DNA of 43,002 bases from a virus: IMG/VR virus record IMGVR_UViG_3300005095_000169, positions 1 through 43,002 of that record; one strand, 5' to 3'. The notes under the pieces are model-generated. The model had not been told where the DNA came from. It searched no databases and worked only from the letters and a program-made list of their open reading frames with translations. The translations under genes were made by a program, and so were the position numbers. Every line of letters begins with the position of its first letter. Positions within the stretch are counted from its first letter, which is position 1. Below are positions 14,584 through 22,417 of the stretch, piece by piece.

Positions 14584-14766
14584 AAGCTGGAACTTCCAGC
14601 ACCAGCATCGATTCTAACTATGCTAAAACAACTACTTTTCTTAAACAAATAAACTAACTTAAATATTAATATATCAACATGGTAAAAATGATAAAAATAA
14701 CCATTAATAATCATCTGCGAAAAAATTAAAACCTTAAAGTGGTGCGAGTCCTGAAAGTTCCAGCTT
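14584..14766. repeat. 12-bp inverted repeat flanking 159 nt
   Basis: AAGCTGGAACTT (14584-14595) is the perfect complement of AAGTTCCAGCTT (14755-14766). The left copy overlaps the palindrome at 14586-14600. The pair could close a large RNA stem-loop or mark the ends of an old insertion; no transposase lies inside. Confidence 0.5.
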
Positions 14767-15052
14767 TTAGAGGCATCTAGAAAGGTATAAAATGCTATAA
14801 TTTCTTAAGGTGAAGAACTAACTTGTTTTAAAAGTATCAATATGAGTCCATAGCACCACCACAAATCGATTTAAAAATAAAAATCGTGAAATATATCAAA
14901 AGTGGTGTTTTTGGCGAAAAAAACTCTCCGTGAGTGATTTCTCCTATTGACTTTTATATTAAAATATGGTAGCACTTTTCACCTAACAAATAAATACAAT
15001 TTTTGTTTATTTTATATTTAAACACTAATTGTTAAAATTAATGGAGGACAAA

Positions 15053-15325
15053 ATGAAAATGTGGATTTGGGTTATAGCTTTGTTTGGAGTCAGCTTTATT
15101 ATGTATCTTTTAGATGGACTTTGGAAGTGTTCAAAAAATAGGCAACTTTCTATTCGAATGTTAGTATTTGTTAATAATGTAGTTAACGCTATGCTATATA
15201 TTTTTGTAGTTATTGGAGTTCCTTACTCAATAATAGTGTGGGCAGGTAGGATACTATTTTCTCCAATCTATTTGATAATAATAATTTTTAATAGGTTAGA
15301 GTATCACTATTTAAGTAAACAGTAA
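15053..15325 (+). CDS. Small integral membrane protein
   Basis: 90 residues from the ATG at 15053, chosen because GGAGGA lies 5 nt upstream; earlier in-frame TTG and ATG codons lack such a site. Hydrophobic stretches at about 2-20, 34-53 and 55-76 suggest two or three membrane spans. No family recognised. It opens the insert between scaffold and capsid and could act at the host membrane, for instance in superinfection exclusion; that is only inference. Confidence 0.75.
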   Translation: MKMWIWVIALFGVSFIMYLLDGLWKCSKNRQLSIRMLVFVNNVVNAMLYIFVVIGVPYSIIVWAGRILFSPIYLIIIIFNRLEYHYLSKQ

Positions 15326-15347
15326 GTTTATGTTTTCTATAATACGC

Positions 15348-15360
15348 GTAACAGTAACTT
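15348..15360 (+). promoter_or_regulatory. GTAAC elements upstream of the 362-residue membrane gene
   Basis: GTAACAGTAACTT contains two GTAAC words and the decamer ACAGTAACTT, which recurs at 34432-34441 and in complement at 9956-9965. It lies 40 nt before the ATG at 15400; a weak -10 (TATGGT) sits between. Confidence 0.45.
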
Positions 15361-15399
15361 TAAATAAAAATAAAATATGGTATATAAAAAAGGAATAAA

Positions 15400-16488
15400 A
15401 TGAGAATATTAAAATTTCAGGAACTTATATCTTTACTTGCTACTGCTTACGCTACTTATCTAATAGGGGAGAAGAGCATACACGCTAATCCTCTAATCTA
15501 TTCTTTAGTAGGAGTTGTGTTTTCACTTTTTATGTATCGTGTTGTATTTGATAGAGTTAAAGCATCAAGAAATTCTTTTCTACTTGTTTTATTTTCATTG
15601 TTCTTTGTAGGTAGTTGGTATTTTACAGCACCTACTGCTTATGAGTGGTACTTGGGTTTATCAATGGGAGTTGATACAAAAAAAGTCCAACATGAAATAA
15701 ATAATCTTAAAGTTAAGATTTCAAAAATGAAAAAAGAGATAGATGAAGCAGAGGATAAATATCTTTCTTTTAAGGCAAGTAAGGAAGATTTTATAAATGC
15801 TCAAAAAATGAAGATTCTACCTTTAAGAGAAGAATATTTCAAGCTAAAAAAATATAAAGATAAAATAAACCACCCTTATTATTCCTATATAAAGAGGTGG
15901 AGTGATTTGGGTAGTGGTATTATTGCCGTAGATAGAATTGCAGAGCATTTATATAGAGAGAAATTAGATAATATAAATCCTTATGAGCTAAAAAAGAATC
16001 TAAGCAGTAGAATATCTTCTCTAGAGGCAAAAATAAGAGCATTAAGCAGTCAAGTTAAGGTTGATATACCTCTAAGTACTTTTTATGCAGTTATGTTGAT
16101 TGTAGGGGTGCTTATAGAGGTATTGATTACACATATAGATTACTGGGTTAGACCTAATATACAAAAGAAAGATTTTCAGCATATAAAAGTTGAAGACACT
16201 GTTGTTGATTTAGAGCTACTAGATAGTCCTAGAGAATTTCTAAATGCTTTAGGAGTAGAAAAACCTAATCAGGCTATCGCTTTTCTATACGCTTCTTTTA
16301 GGGCGTATGCTAAATTTGGAGAGGTGAACAAGAAAACAGTTGAGAGAGCTATGGTGCTTAGAACTAATAGGGGAAACCTATATAAAGTTTCTAACCACTT
16401 TTATTCAATTAAAAAGAAATTTGAACAAGCTGGTGGTACTTTTAACTCAATTTCTGCTAATATAGATATTATCAAACAGTTCATTTAG
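15400..16488 (+). CDS. Membrane protein with long cytosolic coiled coil
   Basis: 362 residues, unknown family. Three likely membrane spans near 7-23, 31-50 and 58-76, a lysine- and glutamate-rich coiled coil at about 97-160, a further span near 222-245, then a soluble C-terminal domain of about 110 residues. A GGAATAAA leader precedes the ATG. It is the largest gene of the insert between scaffold and capsid. The make-up (anchor, coiled rod, soluble end) would suit a membrane sensor or exclusion protein, or a membrane-associated structural factor. I cannot choose between them. Confidence 0.78.
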   Translation: MRILKFQELISLLATAYATYLIGEKSIHANPLIYSLVGVVFSLFMYRVVFDRVKASRNSFLLVLFSLFFVGSWYFTAPTAYEWYLGLSMGVDTKKVQHEINNLKVKISKMKKEIDEAEDKYLSFKASKEDFINAQKMKILPLREEYFKLKKYKDKINHPYYSYIKRWSDLGSGIIAVDRIAEHLYREKLDNINPYELKKNLSSRISSLEAKIRALSSQVKVDIPLSTFYAVMLIVGVLIEVLITHIDYWVRPNIQKKDFQHIKVEDTVVDLELLDSPREFLNALGVEKPNQAIAFLYASFRAYAKFGEVNKKTVERAMVLRTNRGNLYKVSNHFYSIKKKFEQAGGTFNSISANIDIIKQFI

Positions 16489-16499
16489 GATACATAAAT

Positions 16500-16514
16500 A
16501 AAGTGATACACTTT
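16500..16514 (+). terminator. Short hairpin followed by T residues
   Basis: AAAGTG (16500-16505) pairs with CACTTT (16509-16514) with a 3-nt loop and further T residues, 11 nt after the stop of the membrane gene. A weak factor-independent terminator is plausible. Confidence 0.45.
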
Positions 16515-16661
16515 TTACTCTATATATATAGGACACTTTTTGTGAATCCTTTATAAATCCCACAGTTAAATCATATACAAGCATTTTGTAGTGTATAATA
16601 TCATTTCCACTACTGGGTAATTCATTTTCCCATTAACAACAATAAATAAAAGGCAAAAAAG

Positions 16662-16928
16662 TTGAAGAAACTAATAAAAGAGTCGACAGTCTCTTATACT
16701 ATCTTAAATGAAGAGACTGGGGAAATAAGTGTTAAAAATTTTAAGGAGTCAAAGTATAGCACAAGGACAATTAAGGGAGGTTTTAGAGTGGAATATAATG
16801 AGTACGATTTAGCATTTTTAAATTTTGTAAAAATAGATAAAGTTAGAATTTTTATACATAACAAAGCTGATGGTGTAGAACTTCAAAAAGAGTGGCTTAA
16901 TTTTGTGAATAAGGAAACATTAAGTTAA
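16662..16928 (+). CDS. Small hypothetical protein with TTG start
   Basis: 88 residues, basic. TTG at 16662 is preceded by AAAAGG at 8 nt and by a TATAAT at 16597. No domain recognised; the strand-rich pattern with conserved-looking aromatic residues could be a small beta protein. It belongs to the insert between scaffold and capsid. Confidence 0.65.
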   Translation: MKKLIKESTVSYTILNEETGEISVKNFKESKYSTRTIKGGFRVEYNEYDLAFLNFVKIDKVRIFIHNKADGVELQKEWLNFVNKETLS

Positions 16929-16930
16929 CT

Positions 16931-16947
16931 TACTGTATCATACAGTT
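16931..16947 (+). promoter_or_regulatory. Promoter with 15-bp operator-like palindrome
   Basis: ACTGTATCATACAGT (16933-16947) is a perfect palindrome around one central base and contains the -10 TATCAT (16937-16942). Then come TTATAAAA and the AAAAGGAATACA leader before the ATG at 16972. A repressor bound here would block the promoter. Confidence 0.62.
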
Positions 16948-16971
16948 ATAAAATAATATAAAAGGAATACA

Positions 16972-17199
16972 ATGGACACAAGCAAAGAAAAAATATCTTT
17001 TAAAGATATTATGGAAGTTGAGCAAGTAAAGAGAGTTGCAAGTGAAACGAAAAGCAGTACAATTAGTACTACAATTGGACTTGGAGTTGGGATTGCTATG
17101 GCAATGTCAGGGTATAGTATGTTGGCAATTCCAACATTTGGCATCATAGGATGGTCAATTGATACAGCCGTGAATGCAAAACTTAGAGGGGAGGCTTAA
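16972..17199 (+). CDS. Small membrane protein
   Basis: 75 residues: a charged N-terminal 30, then a glycine-rich hydrophobic hairpin (TIGLGVGIAMAMSGYSMLAIPTFGIIGWSI condensed over about 37-66) that could span the membrane once or twice. No family recognised. It has its own promoter with a palindromic operator and heads a three-gene group. Confidence 0.75.
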   Translation: MDTSKEKISFKDIMEVEQVKRVASETKSSTISTTIGLGVGIAMAMSGYSMLAIPTFGIIGWSIDTAVNAKLRGEA

Positions 17200-17203
17200 G
17201 GAT

Positions 17204-17416
17204 ATGTTTGGATTTTTTAAAAAGAAAAAAACTAACAAAAAGGTCAAGAAAGAAGTAAAAAAAGATGAAGAGTTTCAAATGGGTATGATGCCTCAAATGG
17301 GTATGATGCCTAAAATTCAAGAGCCAAACCAACAAGCAGTAAAAGAAGATAAAGAAAAAAAGATAGACTATACAAACTGTGTCAGATGTGGCACTGGATA
17401 TATAGAATTAAGATAA
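17204..17416 (+). CDS. Small lysine- and methionine-rich protein
   Basis: 70 residues from the ATG at 17204, which has GGGGAGG upstream; an earlier in-frame ATG at 17174 lies inside the previous gene. Strongly basic N-terminus (MFGFFKKKKTNKK), a tandem repeat QMGMMPQMGMMPK, and a C-terminal CVRC pair. Unknown function. Confidence 0.7.
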   Translation: MFGFFKKKKTNKKVKKEVKKDEEFQMGMMPQMGMMPKIQEPNQQAVKEDKEKKIDYTNCVRCGTGYIELR

Positions 17417-17427
17417 AAGGACAAAAT

Positions 17428-17781
17428 ATGAGCAATACACTAATTCTAACACTAGGAGGATTTGCCCTTCTAGTTGTTGCACTTATGCCAACAAAAAAAG
17501 ATGAGGAGGACATTTACAAATATGATGAAGATGCTTCAACATACGGTAGGTATGAGAAGGTATTTTATGGAGAAAACGGTGAGGTTTATTTTAGAGAAGT
17601 GGCAGGAGATACAAGCAGGATTTGCCCACAACCAGCAATTGAGCCAGAAGTTGTTAGTGAAGAGCCACACATGATTTACATGAATAATATAGCAACAAAC
17701 GAGAATATCATTGATGCTGAAATAGTTAATGATGACGAACTTCAGCAAAGAGTTATAGAAAATATTCTATTTAATAAATAA
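17428..17781 (+). CDS. Small protein with N-terminal membrane anchor
   Basis: 117 residues from the ATG at 17428, with AAAAGG 7 nt upstream; an earlier ATG at 17386 lies inside the preceding gene and lacks a site. Residues 3-20 form a hydrophobic anchor (LILTLGGFALLVVALM), followed by a soluble acidic domain. Unknown function. Last gene of the insert between scaffold and capsid. Confidence 0.7.
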   Translation: MSNTLILTLGGFALLVVALMPTKKDEEDIYKYDEDASTYGRYEKVFYGENGEVYFREVAGDTSRICPQPAIEPEVVSEEPHMIYMNNIATNENIIDAEIVNDDELQQRVIENILFNK

Positions 17782-17788
17782 AATTTAA

Positions 17789-17889
17789 GGACACATATAA
17801 TACAATAATATGCGTCCATTAAAAATCTGGAATTTTTTTTATAAATTATTCCTTTTAAAAACCTTACTCCTTAGAATCTCTTTCTAAGG
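17789..17889. other. Three successive hairpins before the capsid gene
   Basis: GGACACATAT/ATATGCGTCC (17789-17817, one mismatch), GGAAT/ATTCC (17829-17852) and CCTTAGAA/TTCTAAGG (17869-17889, perfect 8 bp). They lie in the 210-nt gap between the insert and the major capsid gene. They could end transcription from the insert or shape and stabilise the capsid mRNA. Confidence 0.55.
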
Positions 17890-17991
17890 TGTTCCTTCAA
17901 AAGAGCCTATTCGGTAATCTTTCCAATTTTTTAAAGTGCAAATGTTAAGTAAAAAAAAATAAAAATAAATTTTTAGAAAGGTTACAAAAAA

Positions 17992-18885
17992 ATGGGAACA
18001 TTTAACACCCAAAATAATAATAAAACAAATACTTTAGAGGATATTCTATTATATTTTAGGAATAGAACTATTGTAGCATATGAAGATAGATTAAAGCTAG
18101 TAAGAACTATAAATAGGAGTCCATCAGTATCAGGACTTGGATACTCTTTCCCTTTAGTAGGTAATCCAGACCTTGCAGATATAGCACAACATACAGCAGG
18201 TACACAAGTAGATACAAAGACCATAGAGACAGACCATGTGTTTTTATCATATGATGATAATGTCACATACTACTCAATATTTGCAGATTCAAATCAAGTT
18301 GACCTTAACGATTTTGGAATCCTTGATAAATATTCTCAAAAAATAGGATATATACTTGCCCAGAAATACGATATAAGAGTACTTGATACAATACAAACAG
18401 CTATGAGTACAAACGGTAAAGTTGGAATGGGGAATGCATCTGTTGTAGTCCGTAACGGCATTGCTACTGCTACAAGCGAAGAGGAGAGAGGGAATGAGAT
18501 AGTATTGGGTATAATTGAGGCTATGGATGACCGTCATGACCGTTCTATTTGGGACGAAGTTACAATAGTAACAAATGCTACAAATTACTCTCATATTCTT
18601 CTTAGTAAGTATTTTGCAAATAGAGATTATAGAGATGTTCTTGCTAGGTTTGGAATTAAAGAGATTATAGTATCAAACACATTTAATCAGCAAAGAGATA
18701 GCGAGAATACAGTAGCGTTCATATACGGGGAAGATGTAGCTGGTAGGCTAGACTTATATAATGGGATTAAAACAAGTATAGACTACCTACCAGACTATTT
18801 AGGTAATCTACTACTTGGTAAGTTCTTTATTGGATTAGGTGTACTAGTACCTTCTCAACTAACAGAATTAAGAAGTGCAGTATAA
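17992..18885 (+). CDS. Major capsid protein (HK97 fold, T7-type)
   Basis: 297 residues. Typical order: N-terminal arm, VSGLGYSFPLVGNPDL (E-loop side), HTAGTQVDTKTIETDHVFLSYDD, then a P-domain helix YSQKIGYILAQKYDIRVLDTIQTAM, and a C-terminal ADVAGRLDLYNGIKT-like A-domain segment. The pattern matches short-tailed phage capsids of the T7 group. AAAGG lies before the ATG. It is followed immediately by the tail-tube genes. Its separation from the scaffold gene by the insert is unusual. Confidence 0.88.
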   Translation: MGTFNTQNNNKTNTLEDILLYFRNRTIVAYEDRLKLVRTINRSPSVSGLGYSFPLVGNPDLADIAQHTAGTQVDTKTIETDHVFLSYDDNVTYYSIFADSNQVDLNDFGILDKYSQKIGYILAQKYDIRVLDTIQTAMSTNGKVGMGNASVVVRNGIATATSEEERGNEIVLGIIEAMDDRHDRSIWDEVTIVTNATNYSHILLSKYFANRDYRDVLARFGIKEIIVSNTFNQQRDSENTVAFIYGEDVAGRLDLYNGIKTSIDYLPDYLGNLLLGKFFIGLGVLVPSQLTELRSAV

Positions 18886-18888
18886 TAT

Positions 18889-19470
18889 ATGATATATAGT
18901 GACAGTAGGGAGATAGAGAAAGTTCTATCTCTACTTAGCCTACCAGTGAATTCAACTAACCCCGATTGGATTATAGACAGCAGAGAAGCTCAAATAGTCC
19001 TAAAGAAATTAGATGAGGTGAGACTTGAGTTGCTACAAGTAGGGTGGAATTTTAATACAGTTGAGAGAGAATACACACCTACTGTTACAGGCGAAATATA
19101 CCTACCTGATGTATTTTCTTTTAGATTTAAGCAGGAGCAATATAAGCTTATAGGGGATAAACTATACGATATAATAAATCAAACAGATAAATTTGATGAG
19201 CCAGTAACACTTATAGTTATAGAAGATGTGCAGATTCAAAATTGCCCAATATATTTTATAAATTTAGTTACAGCTCAAACAGCTTGGGAATTAAGAAGTA
19301 CTCTTGGAGGAAATAGAGAGAGTTTACTTTCTTCTTTACAAGATAATTGGATTAGATATAAAGCTATTGCAGTACAAAGAGACATTGATGAACAAGGACT
19401 AAACTATGGGAACTACCTCACAAGGGATTATGCATCCAGTCGGTGGGATAAGTACTTTACCACTTTCTAA
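18889..19470 (+). CDS. Tail tubular protein A (T7 gp11-like adaptor)
   Basis: 193 residues, T7 gp11 size. The start (REIEKVLSLLSLPVNS), VGWNFNTVEREYTPTVTGEIYLPDVF, and the helical end agree with the gp11 family, which forms the ring between portal and nozzle. Its last 65 bases are shared in another frame with the next gene. Only 3 nt separate it from the capsid gene. Confidence 0.87.
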   Translation: MIYSDSREIEKVLSLLSLPVNSTNPDWIIDSREAQIVLKKLDEVRLELLQVGWNFNTVEREYTPTVTGEIYLPDVFSFRFKQEQYKLIGDKLYDIINQTDKFDEPVTLIVIEDVQIQNCPIYFINLVTAQTAWELRSTLGGNRESLLSSLQDNWIRYKAIAVQRDIDEQGLNYGNYLTRDYASSRWDKYFTTF

Positions 19471-21577
19471 ACATTCATCAAATCAATCTTCTATATCAAC
19501 AAATTTCTGGATAGATGATGATTTTAATCTATCTAGAAGAAATGCTACAATATTACAAAGTGATTTTGTTTCAGACAAATATGAGCCTTATACATATGCA
19601 TATGATAGAGGAGATGGCGAATATGCTTATCTAATAGTGATAGATTCTGCCCCAATAGACTTTAATCCTGATATTAGGCAAGGTCAAGTCACAGTTATAG
19701 ACCAAGATGGCAACACATATAATCCTGCTTTAAGGGCTGATATTTACACTCCGACTGAAATGCTAGACTATCTAAAATTTCCTGCTAATAAGACTCCAAA
19801 AGAGGTGTTCAAGGTAGTAACAATCAAAGATACTGCTTTTATTGTGAACACCACTAAAAAAGTGCTACCTTTAGAAACTGATAGATGCTCAATAGAGAGT
19901 TATCTATCTAATTGGGCTATATGGGTAAAGCAAGTAAATACGGCTAGTCCTTGGAACTACAAACTGTATTTTAATGGTGACTTTGCAGAAAAAAGAAGTG
20001 ATAATTCTTGGGAAATTCTAATTGATATAGGCTTATCTATGCCACAAGGAACAATTAGAATGAACCAAGAGGGAAATGTTGGATTCGGTAAGAGTGGAAT
20101 GGTAAATGAGTTGACATGGACTGATGATGCTGGAGGTGTAGCTACATCACTATTATATAAGTATATAGACAGACTTGAAGACACACCATCACATCTAGAC
20201 GAAATAGAATATGACTGGTTTTATGAGGAAAGAAATGATGGAGAGCCTTTTTATGTTGTTTGGGAGTGGACTAACGAGAAAGAAGAATGGATAATAACAG
20301 AAGTAACAAGAACAGAGCCAGAAGGATTGAAGTTGCCAACTGGAACTACTTTGCCACCTCAATCCGATTATGATACAAATAAGAAATACATTATTCTAAA
20401 TGTAAAAGAGGGACTTGATGATGGATATTACATTTGTCACGATAGAGGTGAATGGAGAGAATGTCCAGACCCATATGATAAGATAAAAAGAATAGATAAG
20501 AGAACCATGCCTTTGATGCTTAAACCTGCTGATGTAAAGAATGCAGATTCTTTTGCATTATATTGGATGGAGTTAGCAGAAAAATATGCTGATGTGGTTA
20601 GTCCACCTTTCATAAATGACTATATACATAATATCGTTTATACAGAGGGTAGATTAGGTTTACTTACTTCTAACTATATATCATTATCGCAAGTAATAGA
20701 TAACCCTCAAATCAATTTCTTTAATAGGACTGCTAGAGATGTACTGCCAGATGACCCACTTTTTTATGGAATAGCAACATCTAAAAATGAAAAAATAATT
20801 GAAACAAGAACTTTTCAGTTTGGTCTATACATCTTTACGACAGATGGTATTTATATAAATAGGTTAAACAATAATGAGGGTAATCTATCTAACCAAATAG
20901 TAAAAGTTCTAGATTTAAAGATAGAACATGTAGAGGTATATGGTAGTGCAGTAGTATTTGTAAGTAAAAATAGATTATATATTGCAGATGAACAAGGTCA
21001 AATAAGAGAAATATCACAACATTTTAGAAAGCTAATATCAGGCGTTAGAGATTTAGTGACTTATAAAGAAAGGGATATGATTTTCATTCTAGTCGGAGAT
21101 AATAATATCTTACTTGTGCAAAATTTAGAGTCATGCTTTGAGTGGACAATTTACACAGGAAAGATATACTCAATAGAGGTAGCTAATGACTCTCTAGTAT
21201 TAGTTAATGAAAATGGAATATCATATATACCTTTAGACCAAAAAGACACAACAAATTACAAAGATGACGGGACAGATATATTTGAATCAACAATAGAATT
21301 ACCTTCTAATTTGCTTGGTGACGGCAAAACATGGGGTAAATTCTGGTGGAAAAGATTAGAAGTTTTTGGAAAAGATTCATCATATAAAGTAGAGATTTCG
21401 AGAAAAGATGATACATTTTCAGGTACTGAAGTAGATACAAGCATGAATGAAACTGTATTGAATGGGAATAATTTTGATACTAGCATATTTATAAAAAGTG
21501 TTGATGATTCACCATTAGATATAGAGCTAATAAGATTCACAGTAGATATTGAGCCTCAAATAAGGATTTTTAAATGA
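19406..21577 (+). CDS. Tail tubular protein B (T7 gp12-like nozzle)
   Basis: 723 residues, near T7 gp12 length. The N-terminus (SQGIMHPVGGISTLPLSKHSSNQS) matches the conserved gp12 start SQSI...GGISQQP, which requires a start inside the end of the adaptor gene; AAGGA lies before the ATG at 19406. The body is beta-rich, with a region ILVGDNNILLVQN near the C-terminus like gp12 propeller blades. It forms the tail nozzle to which fibres attach. It overlaps the next gene by 4 bases. Confidence 0.86.
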   Translation: MGTTSQGIMHPVGGISTLPLSKHSSNQSSISTNFWIDDDFNLSRRNATILQSDFVSDKYEPYTYAYDRGDGEYAYLIVIDSAPIDFNPDIRQGQVTVIDQDGNTYNPALRADIYTPTEMLDYLKFPANKTPKEVFKVVTIKDTAFIVNTTKKVLPLETDRCSIESYLSNWAIWVKQVNTASPWNYKLYFNGDFAEKRSDNSWEILIDIGLSMPQGTIRMNQEGNVGFGKSGMVNELTWTDDAGGVATSLLYKYIDRLEDTPSHLDEIEYDWFYEERNDGEPFYVVWEWTNEKEEWIITEVTRTEPEGLKLPTGTTLPPQSDYDTNKKYIILNVKEGLDDGYYICHDRGEWRECPDPYDKIKRIDKRTMPLMLKPADVKNADSFALYWMELAEKYADVVSPPFINDYIHNIVYTEGRLGLLTSNYISLSQVIDNPQINFFNRTARDVLPDDPLFYGIATSKNEKIIETRTFQFGLYIFTTDGIYINRLNNNEGNLSNQIVKVLDLKIEHVEVYGSAVVFVSKNRLYIADEQGQIREISQHFRKLISGVRDLVTYKERDMIFILVGDNNILLVQNLESCFEWTIYTGKIYSIEVANDSLVLVNENGISYIPLDQKDTTNYKDDGTDIFESTIELPSNLLGDGKTWGKFWWKRLEVFGKDSSYKVEISRKDDTFSGTEVDTSMNETVLNGNNFDTSIFIKSVDDSPLDIELIRFTVDIEPQIRIFK

Positions 21578-22416
21578 CATATAGTTTTGAATACAAAGAA
21601 GTTATACATGTACCAACAAAAGCAAATTTTATTGTGTTTGTTGATTATGAATATGTTGAATATAATATTCTAAATAATAATATTCACTTGCCAAAGATAG
21701 ATGGTGCTAAAATTGTGCAAATAGTTGAATATTGGACTAATGAAGAAAAGATACAAATTCTAGAAAAGTATAATGCTTTACTTGCAAATAAAAAGATAAG
21801 AGTAGAGTTAGAAGAGCTAAGAAACATAAATAAATCTATACTAGATACTAAAGATACAGTATCAAAACTAGATAACATCAAAAAAGATTATATAGACCTC
21901 CTAAAAGATATAAAAAAAGAATTTGATGATTTATATCAATTAAAGCATATAGTAGTAGAGCTAACTCATAAGCTAGAGGCTAACAGAAGCAAATATGAGA
22001 GAGAGTTGGACTCAATAGGAACTAGTGTAAAAACTGAACTAGATAGTAAAATAGCTCAAATTCAAGTAATACTAAAAGATATTAAAAACGCTACATCAAG
22101 TTTTAATACAACACATGTAGAGGCTAAGAAAATACTTGATAATTATACAAGTCTTATAGGAAAAATTAGTAAAGATATAGAAAATAAGAAGAATTCATAT
22201 ATAAAAGAATTAGAGAAAATAGGTGCTGATTATCTGCTAAAATTAAAGAAACAGGCAGATAGTAAAATGATAGATATAGACCTAAAAGCAAAAGAAAAGA
22301 TAAGCAAGATAGATAATATATCTATAAATCCTAGAAATGTAACATTGATAGGAGACAATAACAAGAAGTACTCTATTGGAATAAAAAACGGCAGATTGCA
22401 AGTAAAGGAGATTTAA
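21574..22416 (+). CDS. Coiled-coil tail/fibre protein
   Basis: 280 residues. A beta N-terminal part (about 1-65) is followed by a long lysine- and glutamate-rich coiled coil (about 70-245) and a short beta end (NPRNVTLIGDNNKKYSIGIKNGRLQV). This suggests a trimeric rod, perhaps the fibre shaft or an adaptor between nozzle and fibres. ATGA overlap with the nozzle gene; 1 nt before the next fibre gene. Confidence 0.75.
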   Translation: MTYSFEYKEVIHVPTKANFIVFVDYEYVEYNILNNNIHLPKIDGAKIVQIVEYWTNEEKIQILEKYNALLANKKIRVELEELRNINKSILDTKDTVSKLDNIKKDYIDLLKDIKKEFDDLYQLKHIVVELTHKLEANRSKYERELDSIGTSVKTELDSKIAQIQVILKDIKNATSSFNTTHVEAKKILDNYTSLIGKISKDIENKKNSYIKELEKIGADYLLKLKKQADSKMIDIDLKAKEKISKIDNISINPRNVTLIGDNNKKYSIGIKNGRLQVKEI

Positions 22417-22417
22417 A

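Larger units (their letters stand above)
14084..15052. other. Repeat-rich non-coding region in the virion module
   Basis: Nearly 1 kb with no credible gene. It holds a hairpin CGGAGA/TCTCCG (14293-14316), repeated TCTCCGT words (14311, 14342, 14353, 14925), a 15-base palindrome GCTGGAACTTCCAGC (14586-14600), and several GCACC/GGTGC words. AAATCGATTT lies near 14866. The region looks like a control or structured-RNA segment rather than decayed coding sequence. I see no tRNA. Confidence 0.6.

Noticed and set aside
14299-14652. Two short open frames in the scaffold-insert gap (minus 14299-14511, plus 14461-14652)
   Set aside because: They have no ribosome binding sites, run through repeats and hairpins, and overlap each other; composition looks non-coding.
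14737-14770. A tRNA-like stretch (GGTGCGAGTCC near 14741)
   Set aside because: No acceptor stem, anticodon arm or CCA-compatible end could be drawn; it is part of an inverted repeat.
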